Assembly: GCA_964436865.1 (NCBI GenBank)
Contig: CAYTFK010000047.1
Span: 1 to 29,845 of the forward strand
Source: JAXGPP01 sp964436865
GTDB lineage: Bacteria > Planctomycetota > Planctomycetia > Pirellulales > Thermoguttaceae
Length of the DNA: 29,845 nucleotides
Direction: 5' to 3'
The notes under the pieces are model-generated. The model made no database searches, was not told where the DNA came from, and was given only the letters and a program-made list of their open reading frames with translations. Positions 23,073 to 29,845 of this stretch are shown here, piece after piece. The position numbers were made by a program, and so were the translations under genes. Positions within the stretch are counted from its first letter, which is position 1; each line of letters starts with the position of its first letter.

Positions 23073-24305
23073 GTGGACTTGAGTGTCGATACCGGCGTGT
23101 ATATCCGCGTGAGCGCGGTGATGTTTCTGGAGTACGCCATCTGGGGTGCGTGGGCCCCGGTGCTGGCGGCCCGATTGCTGGGGCCGCTCAAGATGACCGG
23201 CAAGCAGACCGGCTGGATCTACGGCACGCTGCCCATCGCCAGCATCATTTCGCCGCTCGTGGCCGGTTGGCTGGCCGACAAGTACATCAACACCGAGTGG
23301 ATCCTCGCCGGATGCCATGCGTTGGCGGCGATCCTGATGTTCGTCGCCGTGAAGCAGCAAACCTTCAAAGGCATGTTTACGGTGATGTTCCTCTGGTCGC
23401 TGCTCTACGCCGCGACGCTGCCCCTGGTCAACGCGATCCTCTTCCGGCACGTACCCGAGGCCGAGCGCGGTTTGGTCTTCCTCTGGGCGCCGGTCGCATG
23501 GGCCCTGGTTGGCTACTTCCTTACCGGCTGGCGAAACGTGCGGGGAGGCGAGGGGGACGGCAGCGACTGCCTGCTGCTCTCGGCGGTGCTGGGAGCTCTG
23601 ATGGTTGTCGCCTGCGTGTTCGCGCCGACCACTCCACCAGCCGGATCGACGGGGGAGATCCCGATCATCGGCGCATTGGGCCACCTCGCCAGGTTCGATT
23701 TCCTGGTGTTTGTGCTCGCCTCGATGGCAGTTGCCGGAATGATGCAGTTCTACTTCCTCGGCTCGGCCCGTTTCATGACCGACATGGGAATACCCGGCAA
23801 AAACGTTCCGGCCACGATGGGCATCGCGCAGGCCGCGCAAGCGATTGCCACGTTCCTGGTGCTGGGATGGTCGGTGCAACAGCTCGGGTACCAGTGGACA
23901 CTGGTCATCGGGGCGGCGTGCTGGTTGTTAATGTACCTGGTCTACGTCGCGGGCCAGCCGCGCTCGCTGATCGTCGTCTCTCAGGCGTTGCACGGCCTGG
24001 CGTATGTGCTGTTTATCATCGCCGGCCAGATGTTTGCCGCGAAGGTTGATCCGCGAGCGTCGATGCAGGGCCTGATCTTCGTGGCCACAACGGGCATCGG
24101 CCTGTTCCTGGGCACGCAACTGGCTGGCATCACCATGGACAAGTACAGCGTGAACGGCCAGTTCCAGTGGCGGAAGATCTGGATGGTGCCGCTGGTAATC
24201 ACGCTCGTCGGCACGCTGGTGCTGGCGACGATTTTCCAGGCCGAGACACCGCCCGCACCGGCCCAGCAAGCGGCGGTGATCGCCTCCGAACTGCCCAGTT
24301 CGTGA
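23073..24305 (+). CDS. MFS transporter, nucleoside:H+ symporter-like
   Basis: This 410-residue integral membrane protein has about twelve hydrophobic helices and resembles the nucleoside:H+ symporter branch of the major facilitator superfamily (NupG/XapB type). Suggestive features are the N-terminal VSAVMFLEYAIWGAWAPVLA (about 14-33), GWIYGTLPIASIISPLVAGWLADKY (about 48-72) where GWLADKY is the MFS loop 2-3 motif, and a large central loop (about 185-200). The mature C-terminus is short and Ala/Pro-rich. It would import nucleosides or a similar solute with protons; the substrate is inferred. The start is a GTG: a GGGGAGG ribosome site lies just upstream, and no ATG is better placed. No nucleoside-catabolism gene is adjacent. 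Confidence 0.88.
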   Translation: MDLSVDTGVYIRVSAVMFLEYAIWGAWAPVLAARLLGPLKMTGKQTGWIYGTLPIASIISPLVAGWLADKYINTEWILAGCHALAAILMFVAVKQQTFKGMFTVMFLWSLLYAATLPLVNAILFRHVPEAERGLVFLWAPVAWALVGYFLTGWRNVRGGEGDGSDCLLLSAVLGALMVVACVFAPTTPPAGSTGEIPIIGALGHLARFDFLVFVLASMAVAGMMQFYFLGSARFMTDMGIPGKNVPATMGIAQAAQAIATFLVLGWSVQQLGYQWTLVIGAACWLLMYLVYVAGQPRSLIVVSQALHGLAYVLFIIAGQMFAAKVDPRASMQGLIFVATTGIGLFLGTQLAGITMDKYSVNGQFQWRKIWMVPLVITLVGTLVLATIFQAETPPAPAQQAAVIASELPSS

Positions 24306-24340
24306 TATCCGAGCGACGAAGATAGCTTGGGCGCAAACCG

Positions 24341-24375
24341 GCGGCCCCGTCGAACACAGGATTCGACGGGGCCGC
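24341..24375. terminator. Perfect 14-bp hairpin between convergent genes
   Basis: GCGGCCCCGTCGAA (24341-24354), loop CACAGGA, TTCGACGGGGCCGC (24362-24375). It lies between the stop codons of the transporter (24305, plus strand) and the DUF3618 gene (24427, minus strand), so it can serve both. Neither side has a T-run, so it may act with Rho or as a 3'-end stem. Confidence 0.6.
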
Positions 24376-24426
24376 GCTGCCCTTACGGCTGCGAGCCGAA
24401 CCATCTGGCGGTCGCCCGCCGGAGAA

Positions 24427-25734
24427 TCACGGGAGCGGGCAGCTTCCGGTCGTTTGCTCCGACTTCTCCGACTCATCTTGCGCGGAGCCGGTCAGTTCTT
24501 CCTTGTGCCGGCGAGTCTCGTTGACTGCCGTTTCCTGCACTGCGTGGGCGACCTCCTTGGCCTTTTTCTGAAGCTGGTCGGGCGCGAGACCTTCTTCCCG
24601 GGCGGCGTCGGTAACCGATTCGACCACGTGGGACGCAACGCGTTTCACTTTCTCGCCCAGGTCGCCCATGGTCAGACCCTGCGAGCCGGCCTCGTCGCGG
24701 GCCACTGAGACGGTGTTCTCTGCCATTTCGCGGCCGCGATCGAGCAGCTCTTCGCCCTTCTCGCGTAGACGGTGCTTGAGCTCGTCGGACTGCTCGCCGA
24801 GCCAGCGATCCTCCTGCCTGGTCGACGGAATGGCCAAGCCAGCCAAGACTCCGACGGCCAGGAATCCGAGGCCGACTGCGAAGGGGTATTCGTCGCTCGC
24901 CCGGCGAAACGCGTCGACGCTTGTCTCGTATCCCGAACGGGCTGAGTGCCCGAGACGGGCGCTGCCCGAGCGGAGGCTGTGGCTGAGCTGCCGGCTGCCG
25001 CGTCTGGCCGAGTGGCCGGCGGAACTGGCCGCCCGACGCGCGCCATCCGCCATGCGACCGACACCGTGAGCCGCCTGGCGCCCGACTTCGGAGACGCTCT
25101 CCGCCGCGCGGGACAGGGTGTCCTGCGCCGACGCCGCCGTGGCTTGCGCCCGCTCGCCAATATCGCGTCCCGCTTCCTTGGCGCGAGCGCTCAGCTCGCT
25201 CGCTTTGCCGGCCAGGCGAGAGGACAACCCTTCGCTCTCAGCCGCTTCGCTCTCGTCGTAGTCACCTTCGAAGTGACCCTCCGCCGCGGCCAGGAATTCC
25301 GGATCGTACGGCTCACCGGTGCGGGCATCGACGAAGGATCCGCTATAGGTCCCTTCGAGGGCGTCGGGATCGATCTCCGTGTGGCGGCGGATCGGGCGGC
25401 TTTGATCCTCATCGTCTGCATTGCTGAAGACGAGATAGGCCAGTCCGGCACCGATCAGCAGCGTGGGCACCGGGTTGTCGCGCATCTGACGGACAAGGGT
25501 CTTGCCCATCGACTGCAGCGATTCGGCCGCCTGGCCGCTGCCGCTCCTGGCGCTCGACTGAAACCAGTCGAGCACATCGTTGAGAAGATTGCGCGGCTGG
25601 AGCCGCTCGTCAAGCTTGTCGAGCGTCCGGTCCATCTGGTTTCGGGTATGCTCGATGTCGCGGCGAATCTCGTCGCTCCGCTCTTCGCCCAGGACCGTGG
25701 TCCCGCCGTTCATGCCATCTTGTTTTGGACCCAC
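24427..25734 (-). CDS. DUF3618 family membrane-associated protein
   Basis: The 435-residue product begins with a DUF3618 segment, EERSDEIRRDIEHTRNQMDRTLDKLDERLQP (about 17-47). A hydrophobic helix (NPVPTLLIGAGLAYLVFS, about 87-104) and a second one (EYPFAVGLGFLAVGVLAGLAI, about 282-302) bracket a long Ala/Ser/Gly/Arg-rich helical stretch with loose repeats of HSARRGS/HSARSGY. The C-terminus is charged and coiled-coil-like. DUF3618 proteins often sit beside phage-holin-superfamily genes and are thought to be envelope or stress associated; the biochemical role is unknown. I take the GTG at 25734 as start because a GGAGGA site lies 6 nt upstream; an ATG at 25713 would overlap the previous stop as ATGA. 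It is the last gene of a three-gene operon. Confidence 0.88.
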   Translation of the reverse strand: MGPKQDGMNGGTTVLGEERSDEIRRDIEHTRNQMDRTLDKLDERLQPRNLLNDVLDWFQSSARSGSGQAAESLQSMGKTLVRQMRDNPVPTLLIGAGLAYLVFSNADDEDQSRPIRRHTEIDPDALEGTYSGSFVDARTGEPYDPEFLAAAEGHFEGDYDESEAAESEGLSSRLAGKASELSARAKEAGRDIGERAQATAASAQDTLSRAAESVSEVGRQAAHGVGRMADGARRAASSAGHSARRGSRQLSHSLRSGSARLGHSARSGYETSVDAFRRASDEYPFAVGLGFLAVGVLAGLAIPSTRQEDRWLGEQSDELKHRLREKGEELLDRGREMAENTVSVARDEAGSQGLTMGDLGEKVKRVASHVVESVTDAAREEGLAPDQLQKKAKEVAHAVQETAVNETRRHKEELTGSAQDESEKSEQTTGSCPLP

Positions 25735-26165
25735 TGTTTATCCTCCTTCAAAGACTCGATGGATTTTTCGGGTACGGGTGACTCGTTCTTCAACGTGGCG
25801 ATCGCTTTTTGGACCAGGCTGTAGCCGATCACCGCCACGATCACGCCGACGACGAGCGGTCCGACCCAACCGGCGATCCAGGGGTTGACGTCGGCCAGCG
25901 TCAGCAGCCAGGCAACGAGAACGCTGAGCGCGGCCAGCAGCAACAGCGCGCCCGCGTAGGCCACCAAGCCGCCCACTGCCAGATAGGCTGTGTTGCGACC
26001 GATGCGGGACCCTTTCTCCGACATCTCCGTTTTGACCAGGGATACCTCCTGGCGCAGAAGCTGCGTAGTCTCGTCGCGGAGCTGGCGAATCAGCCCGGCA
26101 ATGGTGGTTTCGTCGCGATTTGCCTCACCATCGGCGAAACGAGTCGATCTTTCGGAGTTCTCCAT
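25710..26165 (-). CDS. Phage-holin-superfamily (DUF1469-type) membrane protein
   Basis: The 151-residue product has an N-terminal amphipathic part, TTIAGLIRQLRDETTQLLRQEVSLVKTEM (about 21-49), followed by two hydrophobic segments: LAVGGLVAYAGALLLLAALSVLVAWLL (about 62-88) and IAGWVGPLVVGVIVAVIGYSLV (about 97-118). This is the layout of the phage_holin_3_6/DUF1469 family, whose chromosomal members are envelope proteins and not lysis holins. An AGGAGG site precedes the ATG at 26165. It overlaps the downstream DUF3618 gene by 25 nt and follows the upstream gene by 10 nt, so the three are surely one operon. Confidence 0.9.
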   Translation of the reverse strand: MENSERSTRFADGEANRDETTIAGLIRQLRDETTQLLRQEVSLVKTEMSEKGSRIGRNTAYLAVGGLVAYAGALLLLAALSVLVAWLLTLADVNPWIAGWVGPLVVGVIVAVIGYSLVQKAIATLKNESPVPEKSIESLKEDKQWVQNKMA

Positions 26166-26175
26166 GATGCGCCTC

Positions 26176-26901
26176 CTACGGTCCAAAGGGAGATGGCGAT
26201 GGGGAGAAACCTGTCGCGGGCGTGGCCGGACTCTGGGGATGGAGAGCCGGCGTCTCCGCGTCCCGCTCTTCGAACGATCGCGACTGCTCGACCACTTCTG
26301 ACCGCTGCCACTGCCCGCTGCCCGCCGGAGCGAACTCGCCGCGGCTGGGCTCGCGGTGCCCCATGCCGCGGCGTTCGGGACGCGATGCCTTGAGGAATCG
26401 CGAGAGGGCCAGGCCCGCGACAAACATGCCGCCATAGAAGAAGTCGGGTCGCCGCCGCGCCATATCCTGCGTATCGTCCAGCAACCCGTTGATATCTCGC
26501 CACGACAGGTAGCCTGCCAGCCGATCGAGCTGGTCGGCCATCTGATCGGCATACCCGGCGATCTGCGCGTTCTCTTCTTCGCGGAACTTTTCAGCCACTC
26601 CGCGGACCACGGAACTGTAGCGCGAAACGTGTTCCGAGACCTTCGATTTTTGTTCGTGGATGGCCTCCTCACCGTGCCGACGGGCTTCTTCCGCTGCCTC
26701 AGTCGCTTTATCGGCAAGCTTATGGGCTTGCTCGCGAACCTCGCTGCCGACTTCGTTCAACTTGCGGCGGGCTTTGTCACTCACCGTCTCGGACGAGTCG
26801 AAACCGCTCTCACACACTTCGGTGTCCTCGTTGCCGGATGGCAACGGAGGCGGTGAGGTGGGCGGCACTTCGCGCGGAAAAGGGCTCACGTTGGGTTCCA
26901 T
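26176..26901 (-). CDS. Coiled-coil protein with one membrane helix, first gene of the DUF3618 operon
   Basis: The 241-residue product has a Pro-rich N-terminus (VPPTSPPPLPSGNEDTE), then a long helical region rich in Ala/Glu/Lys (about 42-125, EVREQAHKLADKATEAAEEA). A SWRDINGLLDDTQDMARRRP segment (about 132-151) leads into the hydrophobic helix DFFYGGMFVAGLALSRFLKAS (about 152-172). The C-terminus is low-complexity and ends in Pro/Ser. The segment before and through the helix resembles those of proteins that accompany phage-holin/DUF3618 genes. I infer an envelope-stress or membrane-organising role; no enzyme motif is present. A GGAAG site precedes the ATG. The promoter was not identified with confidence. 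Confidence 0.82.
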   Translation of the reverse strand: MEPNVSPFPREVPPTSPPPLPSGNEDTEVCESGFDSSETVSDKARRKLNEVGSEVREQAHKLADKATEAAEEARRHGEEAIHEQKSKVSEHVSRYSSVVRGVAEKFREEENAQIAGYADQMADQLDRLAGYLSWRDINGLLDDTQDMARRRPDFFYGGMFVAGLALSRFLKASRPERRGMGHREPSRGEFAPAGSGQWQRSEVVEQSRSFEERDAETPALHPQSPATPATGFSPSPSPFGP

Positions 26902-27263
26902 GAGACAACTTCCTTTCTGTTGGTTCTATGGGTATGCGCTCCTGAAAGCGAATATCGGCGTATTGGTCGCCGCGTCGAGTCGGAACGGCCCAGCGGACAG
27001 CCGCGCCGTGGATTTCTCCTGATGGACTGGATTCTTTGATGCAAATCTCGCGCCGCGGGCCGAGGCGGTCACGGCTTACCATGGCGTCACTTGCGGGCCG
27101 ACACGGTGTCAGTCAGCCGGGTCAAGTTGTCCAGTTATTGCGCCTCCGGCAGCAGCCGTTGCCGTTGCATTCCGCCGCCGAGCGATTATGTTGGTGGCAT
27201 CGCCGCTCGGCGGTGGCGGTAGTGGCCAGTGCACGGTTATGGGCGACAGAGGAGAATTGCACG
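26902..27263. other. Divergent intergenic region with a promoter-spanning inverted repeat
   Basis: These ~360 bases separate the minus-strand operon from the oxidoreductase gene. The right part holds a possible promoter and a 10-bp inverted repeat (27175-27184 with 27204-27213). Nothing coding is seen. Confidence 0.6.
27165..27213 (+). promoter_or_regulatory. Possible promoter with flanking inverted repeat upstream of the oxidoreductase gene
   Basis: TTGCAT (27165-27170), a 16-nt spacer and TATGTT (27187-27192) form a weak promoter. CCGCCGAGCG (27175-27184) and CGCTCGGCGG (27204-27213) are perfect complements that flank the -10 box. They could be a regulator-binding site or a 5' stem. Confidence 0.35.
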
Positions 27264-28664
27264 ATGATCGGCAGCACACGAACAACGCGCCGCGGATTTC
27301 TGATCCAGGGAGCGGCCGCGGCCGGCGGAATCGCCTTGCCAAGTCTGATCCCGGGATCGGCCCTCGGGCTGGACGGGACTGCCGCGCCCAGCGAGCGGAT
27401 CCGGGTCGGCCTGATCGGTTGTGGCAACCACGGCGTGTACTGGAACCTGGCGCAGATCTTCCGCTGCCCGGAAGTAGTCGTTGCCGCTGTCTGCGATGTC
27501 GACAGCAATCACCTGGCCGAGGGCAAGAAGGTCGTCGACGGGCATTACGCGCCGATTTACGGCAGTGCATACAAACCGTGCGAGCCGTACGGCGACTTCC
27601 GCAAGCTCGTGCTCCGCGACGATCTGGACGCGGTGGCTAATTGCACCCCCGACCATTGGCACATCATTCCGGCGATCATGGCGGCCAGGTGCGGCAAGGA
27701 CGTGATCTGCGAGAAACCACTGACCTTGTTCATCGACGAGGGGAAGGCGCTGGTCAAAGCGATCCATGACAACCAGCGGATCTTTCAGACCGCTTCGGAG
27801 AACCGCTCCATCGAGACCTACATCCGGCTGGTGGAACTGGTGCGCGGCGGCGTGATCGGCAAGCTTACCCATATCGAAGTCAAGCTGCCGGTGGGGAACA
27901 ACGAGACTCGCCTCGGTCCGCAGTATCGCGAAACCTTCAACCAGCGCGACGCGGTGCCGGTGCCCAAGGAACTGGACTACGACATGTGGCTCGGTCAAGC
28001 GCCGGAGTTGCCGTACGTGCCGGCCCGCGTCCACGGCGCGTTTCGCTGGAACCTGGCGTTCTCCGGCGGCGTGATCACCGACTGGGGCGCACACATGATC
28101 GACTTGGCCCAGTGGGGACACGACACCGAGCGGACCGGCCCGGTCGAAGTTGAGGGGAAGGGAGACTTCCCGCCGCGCGATGCGATCTTCAACACCGCGG
28201 CGACCTTCTCGGCGCGCTACAAGTACGCCGATGGCGTAACATTGAACCTCTCCACGGAAGAGCCGTTCATCCGTTTCGAGGGGGCCGACGGCTGGATCGA
28301 GTGCAAGGGGTGGCGCGGCACGCTCAAGGCCAGCCGGCGCGAGATGCTCGATGTCGAGATCGACCCCGACAAGGTCAAGCTCTACCGGCCCAGCGAGATC
28401 GTCGGACGGACCGAGGGCAAAGGGGGCGAGCACCGCAACTTCTACGACTGTGTGAAGAGCCGTCAGCCGACTTACGCTCCGGCCGAGATCGGCCATCGGA
28501 CGATCTCGATCGCCCACATCGGCAATATCGCCATGTTGCTGGGGCGCAAGCTCCGGTGGAACCCGGAGAGAGAACAGTTCGTGGACGACGCCGACGCCAA
28601 CGCCATGCTCTCGCGCCCGCAGCGTGAACCGTGGACGTTGGCCAACATCGACAAGTGGATTTGA
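27264..28664 (+). CDS. Tat-exported Gfo/Idh/MocA family oxidoreductase
   Basis: The 466-residue product is an NAD(P)-dependent sugar-type oxidoreductase with a twin-arginine signal (TTRRGFLIQG, residues 7-16, then an Ala-rich helix). The Rossmann glycine motif VGLIGCGNHG lies at 48-57, and the catalytic-lysine motif CEKPLT at about 149-154 (K151). The C-terminal domain has the family sequence FSGGVITDWGAHMIDLAQWG (about 268-287), and the protein ends in PQREPWTLANIDKWI, as in many planctomycete members. Such proteins act on sugars or sugar acids; here export implies a periplasmic substrate. GGAG stands about 9 nt before the ATG at 27264, and an in-frame extension upstream to 27036 would bury the Tat signal. 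The neighbouring fragment at the window end is another member of the same superfamily. Confidence 0.95.
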   Translation: MIGSTRTTRRGFLIQGAAAAGGIALPSLIPGSALGLDGTAAPSERIRVGLIGCGNHGVYWNLAQIFRCPEVVVAAVCDVDSNHLAEGKKVVDGHYAPIYGSAYKPCEPYGDFRKLVLRDDLDAVANCTPDHWHIIPAIMAARCGKDVICEKPLTLFIDEGKALVKAIHDNQRIFQTASENRSIETYIRLVELVRGGVIGKLTHIEVKLPVGNNETRLGPQYRETFNQRDAVPVPKELDYDMWLGQAPELPYVPARVHGAFRWNLAFSGGVITDWGAHMIDLAQWGHDTERTGPVEVEGKGDFPPRDAIFNTAATFSARYKYADGVTLNLSTEEPFIRFEGADGWIECKGWRGTLKASRREMLDVEIDPDKVKLYRPSEIVGRTEGKGGEHRNFYDCVKSRQPTYAPAEIGHRTISIAHIGNIAMLLGRKLRWNPEREQFVDDADANAMLSRPQREPWTLANIDKWI

Positions 28665-28764
28665 GCCGGCGGAGCGGCGGAAACAGAACGGGCCGCTGCC
28701 TCGTCGGCGGGCCGCGAGTTGGCGATGCTTCGGGCGAACACGCGAGGCCGCTCGGTCCGGCCCT

Positions 28765-29403
28765 CTAACCGTCCTGTACGCCGGCAAACACCTCGTCAAC
28801 CGAGGCTCTGAAACCGGGCAGCAGAACGGATGTTGCCGTCTCGCCCGGCCCGAAGACTCCGTGCTGCCGGTACGCCGTGCCGTCCAAAACAAGTACGATG
28901 ACTTGTCGCATCTCCGGATCGACAATCCAGTATTCCGGAATGCCGGACTCCGCGTACTCCTCCACTTTGATCTCCTTGTCGCGGCGGCGATTTGCCTCCC
29001 CCTCGCTGAGCACTTCGATCACCAGATCAGCGCCATCAGGCTGACCCGCGTGCTCCCCCCGTTCTGGACGGACGTAGATGATGTCCGGTTCTCGGTACTT
29101 CCCGGGGCGCAAGCGGACGGGAAGCGGCGCGAAGAATACCTCACCGGGTGCGTGGGCCGAAACAAACGCCTGGAGCAAGAGGAATACTTGCCGCACGATC
29201 CGCTGATGAATCCTGGTGGGCATGGGCAGGACCTCGATTGCACCATCGCAAAACTCAACCATCCGGTTCGTGCCGAGTTCCAGGTAGTCGCTCTCGGTCC
29301 AACTGCCTTGCACCGGATATAGGAGCGCTACGTCCCATGCGGGTTCGCCCAGCGGAGGGGGGCTGTTTCCAGGAGAGCCGTTTGCCGATACACGGAAGGC
29401 CAT
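28765..29403 (-). CDS. Uma2 family (DUF820) putative nuclease-fold protein
   Basis: The 212-residue product matches Uma2/DUF820, a restriction-endonuclease-like fold common in cyanobacteria and planctomycetes. The PD-(D/E)xK-type core is seen in REPDIIYVRPE (about 105-115), then DLVIEVLSEGEANRRRDKEIKVEEYAESGIPEYWIVDP (about 126-163), with the Glu of IEV and the Lys of RDKEIK in the expected places. The N-terminus has an EFCDGAIEVLPMP strand (about 50-62). No DNA target or partner is known, and many copies occur per genome, so nuclease activity is only inferred from the fold. A GAGG site precedes the ATG by about nine bases. Confidence 0.92.
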   Translation of the reverse strand: MAFRVSANGSPGNSPPPLGEPAWDVALLYPVQGSWTESDYLELGTNRMVEFCDGAIEVLPMPTRIHQRIVRQVFLLLQAFVSAHAPGEVFFAPLPVRLRPGKYREPDIIYVRPERGEHAGQPDGADLVIEVLSEGEANRRRDKEIKVEEYAESGIPEYWIVDPEMRQVIVLVLDGTAYRQHGVFGPGETATSVLLPGFRASVDEVFAGVQDG

Positions 29404-29615
29404 TAGTCAAACCTCTGCTCATACCACGCGCGAAACTCAGCCCCTGTTTCCAGCATACTATCTGGTGGCAAGGTGGGCGACAATCGCCGGCACTGGGTCT
29501 TGATTCCGCCCAGTGCGCCGGAACATCGAGACAATCGCGGCGCGACGGCACACTTGCCAAGTGGCGAGCCGCAGTCGCCTCACTCCCCCTTGGTGCGTGG
29601 CAGCCAGGGCAACGT

Positions 29616-29845
29616 CTACGACAGGTAGTCCGTCAAACCCGGGACTGGCAAGGGGTAATTGCCGGTGGCGTCGGGCTTGATCGAGGGTTCCTGGTCCAGC
29701 CTGACCTCGGCCAGTTTGGGCTCGAACTCGAAGTCGGCCGCCTGGACCTGTTCCCACTGGACCGGCTTGCCGGTGTAGCAGGCGATTTGCCCCATGATCG
29801 CGGTAGTGGTGCTGTCGATCATGGTGTCGCCGTGGTTGACCGGGG
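29616..29845 (-). CDS. C-terminal part of a Gfo/Idh/MocA family oxidoreductase (cut by window end)
   Basis: The visible ~75 residues continue upstream beyond the window. They read PVNHGDTMIDSTTTAIMGQI, then ACYTGKPVQWEQ, and end with PDATGNYPLPVPGLTDYLS. This is the familiar end of planctomycete Gfo/Idh/MocA oxidoreductases, including the HGD and (A/C)YTGK blocks. The internal ATG at 29822 is not the start, because the frame stays open to the edge. Its size and signal peptide cannot be judged. Confidence 0.85.
   Translation of the reverse strand, partial: PVNHGDTMIDSTTTAIMGQIACYTGKPVQWEQVQAADFEFEPKLAEVRLDQEPSIKPDATGNYPLPVPGLTDYLS

Noticed and set aside
25710..26165. Phage-holin name suggesting a prophage
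   Set aside because: No other phage gene is near; the gene sits in a chromosomal operon with a DUF3618 gene, a normal context for this superfamily.
27237..28925. 562-codon minus-strand open frame antisense to the oxidoreductase gene
   Set aside because: It is a codon-bias shadow of a well-supported gene in GC-rich DNA and has no protein family features.

Overview
The window looks like an ordinary stretch of chromosome from a planctomycete, probably a Pirellulales-like lineage. The main evidence is a DUF1559 pseudopilin-like protein, a Tat-exported Gfo/Idh/MocA oxidoreductase plus the tail of a second one, a DUF6807 (PmoA-type) protein, a planctomycete-style LptD, a TolC-family lipoprotein with a long disordered tail, a Uma2-family protein and several short proteins that I recognise only as planctomycete hypotheticals. 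The DNA is GC-rich, so long antisense shadow frames are common. I see no rRNA, CRISPR array, insertion sequence, integrase or phage module.

Layout. Positions 177-2485 hold two secreted carbohydrate-related proteins: a GH18-type protein and an agarase/GH-A-like TIM-barrel protein. Positions 2486-4804 hold a DUF1559 gene with an array of short palindromic tandem repeats on each side. Positions 4805-8968 carry lptD, a diacylglycerol/undecaprenol kinase and a DinB-fold protein. A SpoIIE/PP2C phosphatase on the minus strand (9060-10160) faces away from a 711-residue secreted protein that contains an internal duplication. A 158-residue hypothetical protein, a TolC-like lipoprotein, tmk and holB follow on the plus strand to 17784, and a minus-strand YjbQ ends convergently with holB. 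Positions 18448-22172 hold two small plus-strand proteins, then csrA, a 106-residue protein, DUF6807 and a secreted hypothetical protein, all on the minus strand. A tRNA-Ala(GGC) with a clear promoter and terminator lies at 22426-22498. Next come a nucleoside-symporter-type MFS protein (23073-24305) and a three-gene minus-strand operon of membrane and coiled-coil proteins (241-aa protein, phage-holin-superfamily protein, DUF3618 protein; 26901 to 24427). The window closes with the Gfo/Idh/MocA oxidoreductase, a Uma2 protein and a Gfo/Idh/MocA C-terminal fragment cut by the window edge.

How the genes work together. The clearest themes are the cell envelope (LptD, lipid kinase, TolC, the DUF3618/holin operon), DNA replication (tmk-holB) and sugar use outside the cytoplasm (GH18, GH-like protein, Gfo/Idh/MocA, DUF6807). 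Most genes appear to be single transcription units; only the 26901-24427 trio and tmk-holB look firmly linked.

I do not see a convincing new multi-gene system. The most unusual DNA is the pair of hairpin-repeat arrays around the DUF1559 gene. One array has a 34-bp period; the other alternates 31 and 34 bp to make a 65-bp dimer unit. The most unusual proteins are the GH-like protein whose expected catalytic glutamates seem to be absent, the 711-residue secreted protein with a duplicated helical unit, and the small conserved proteins near csrA.
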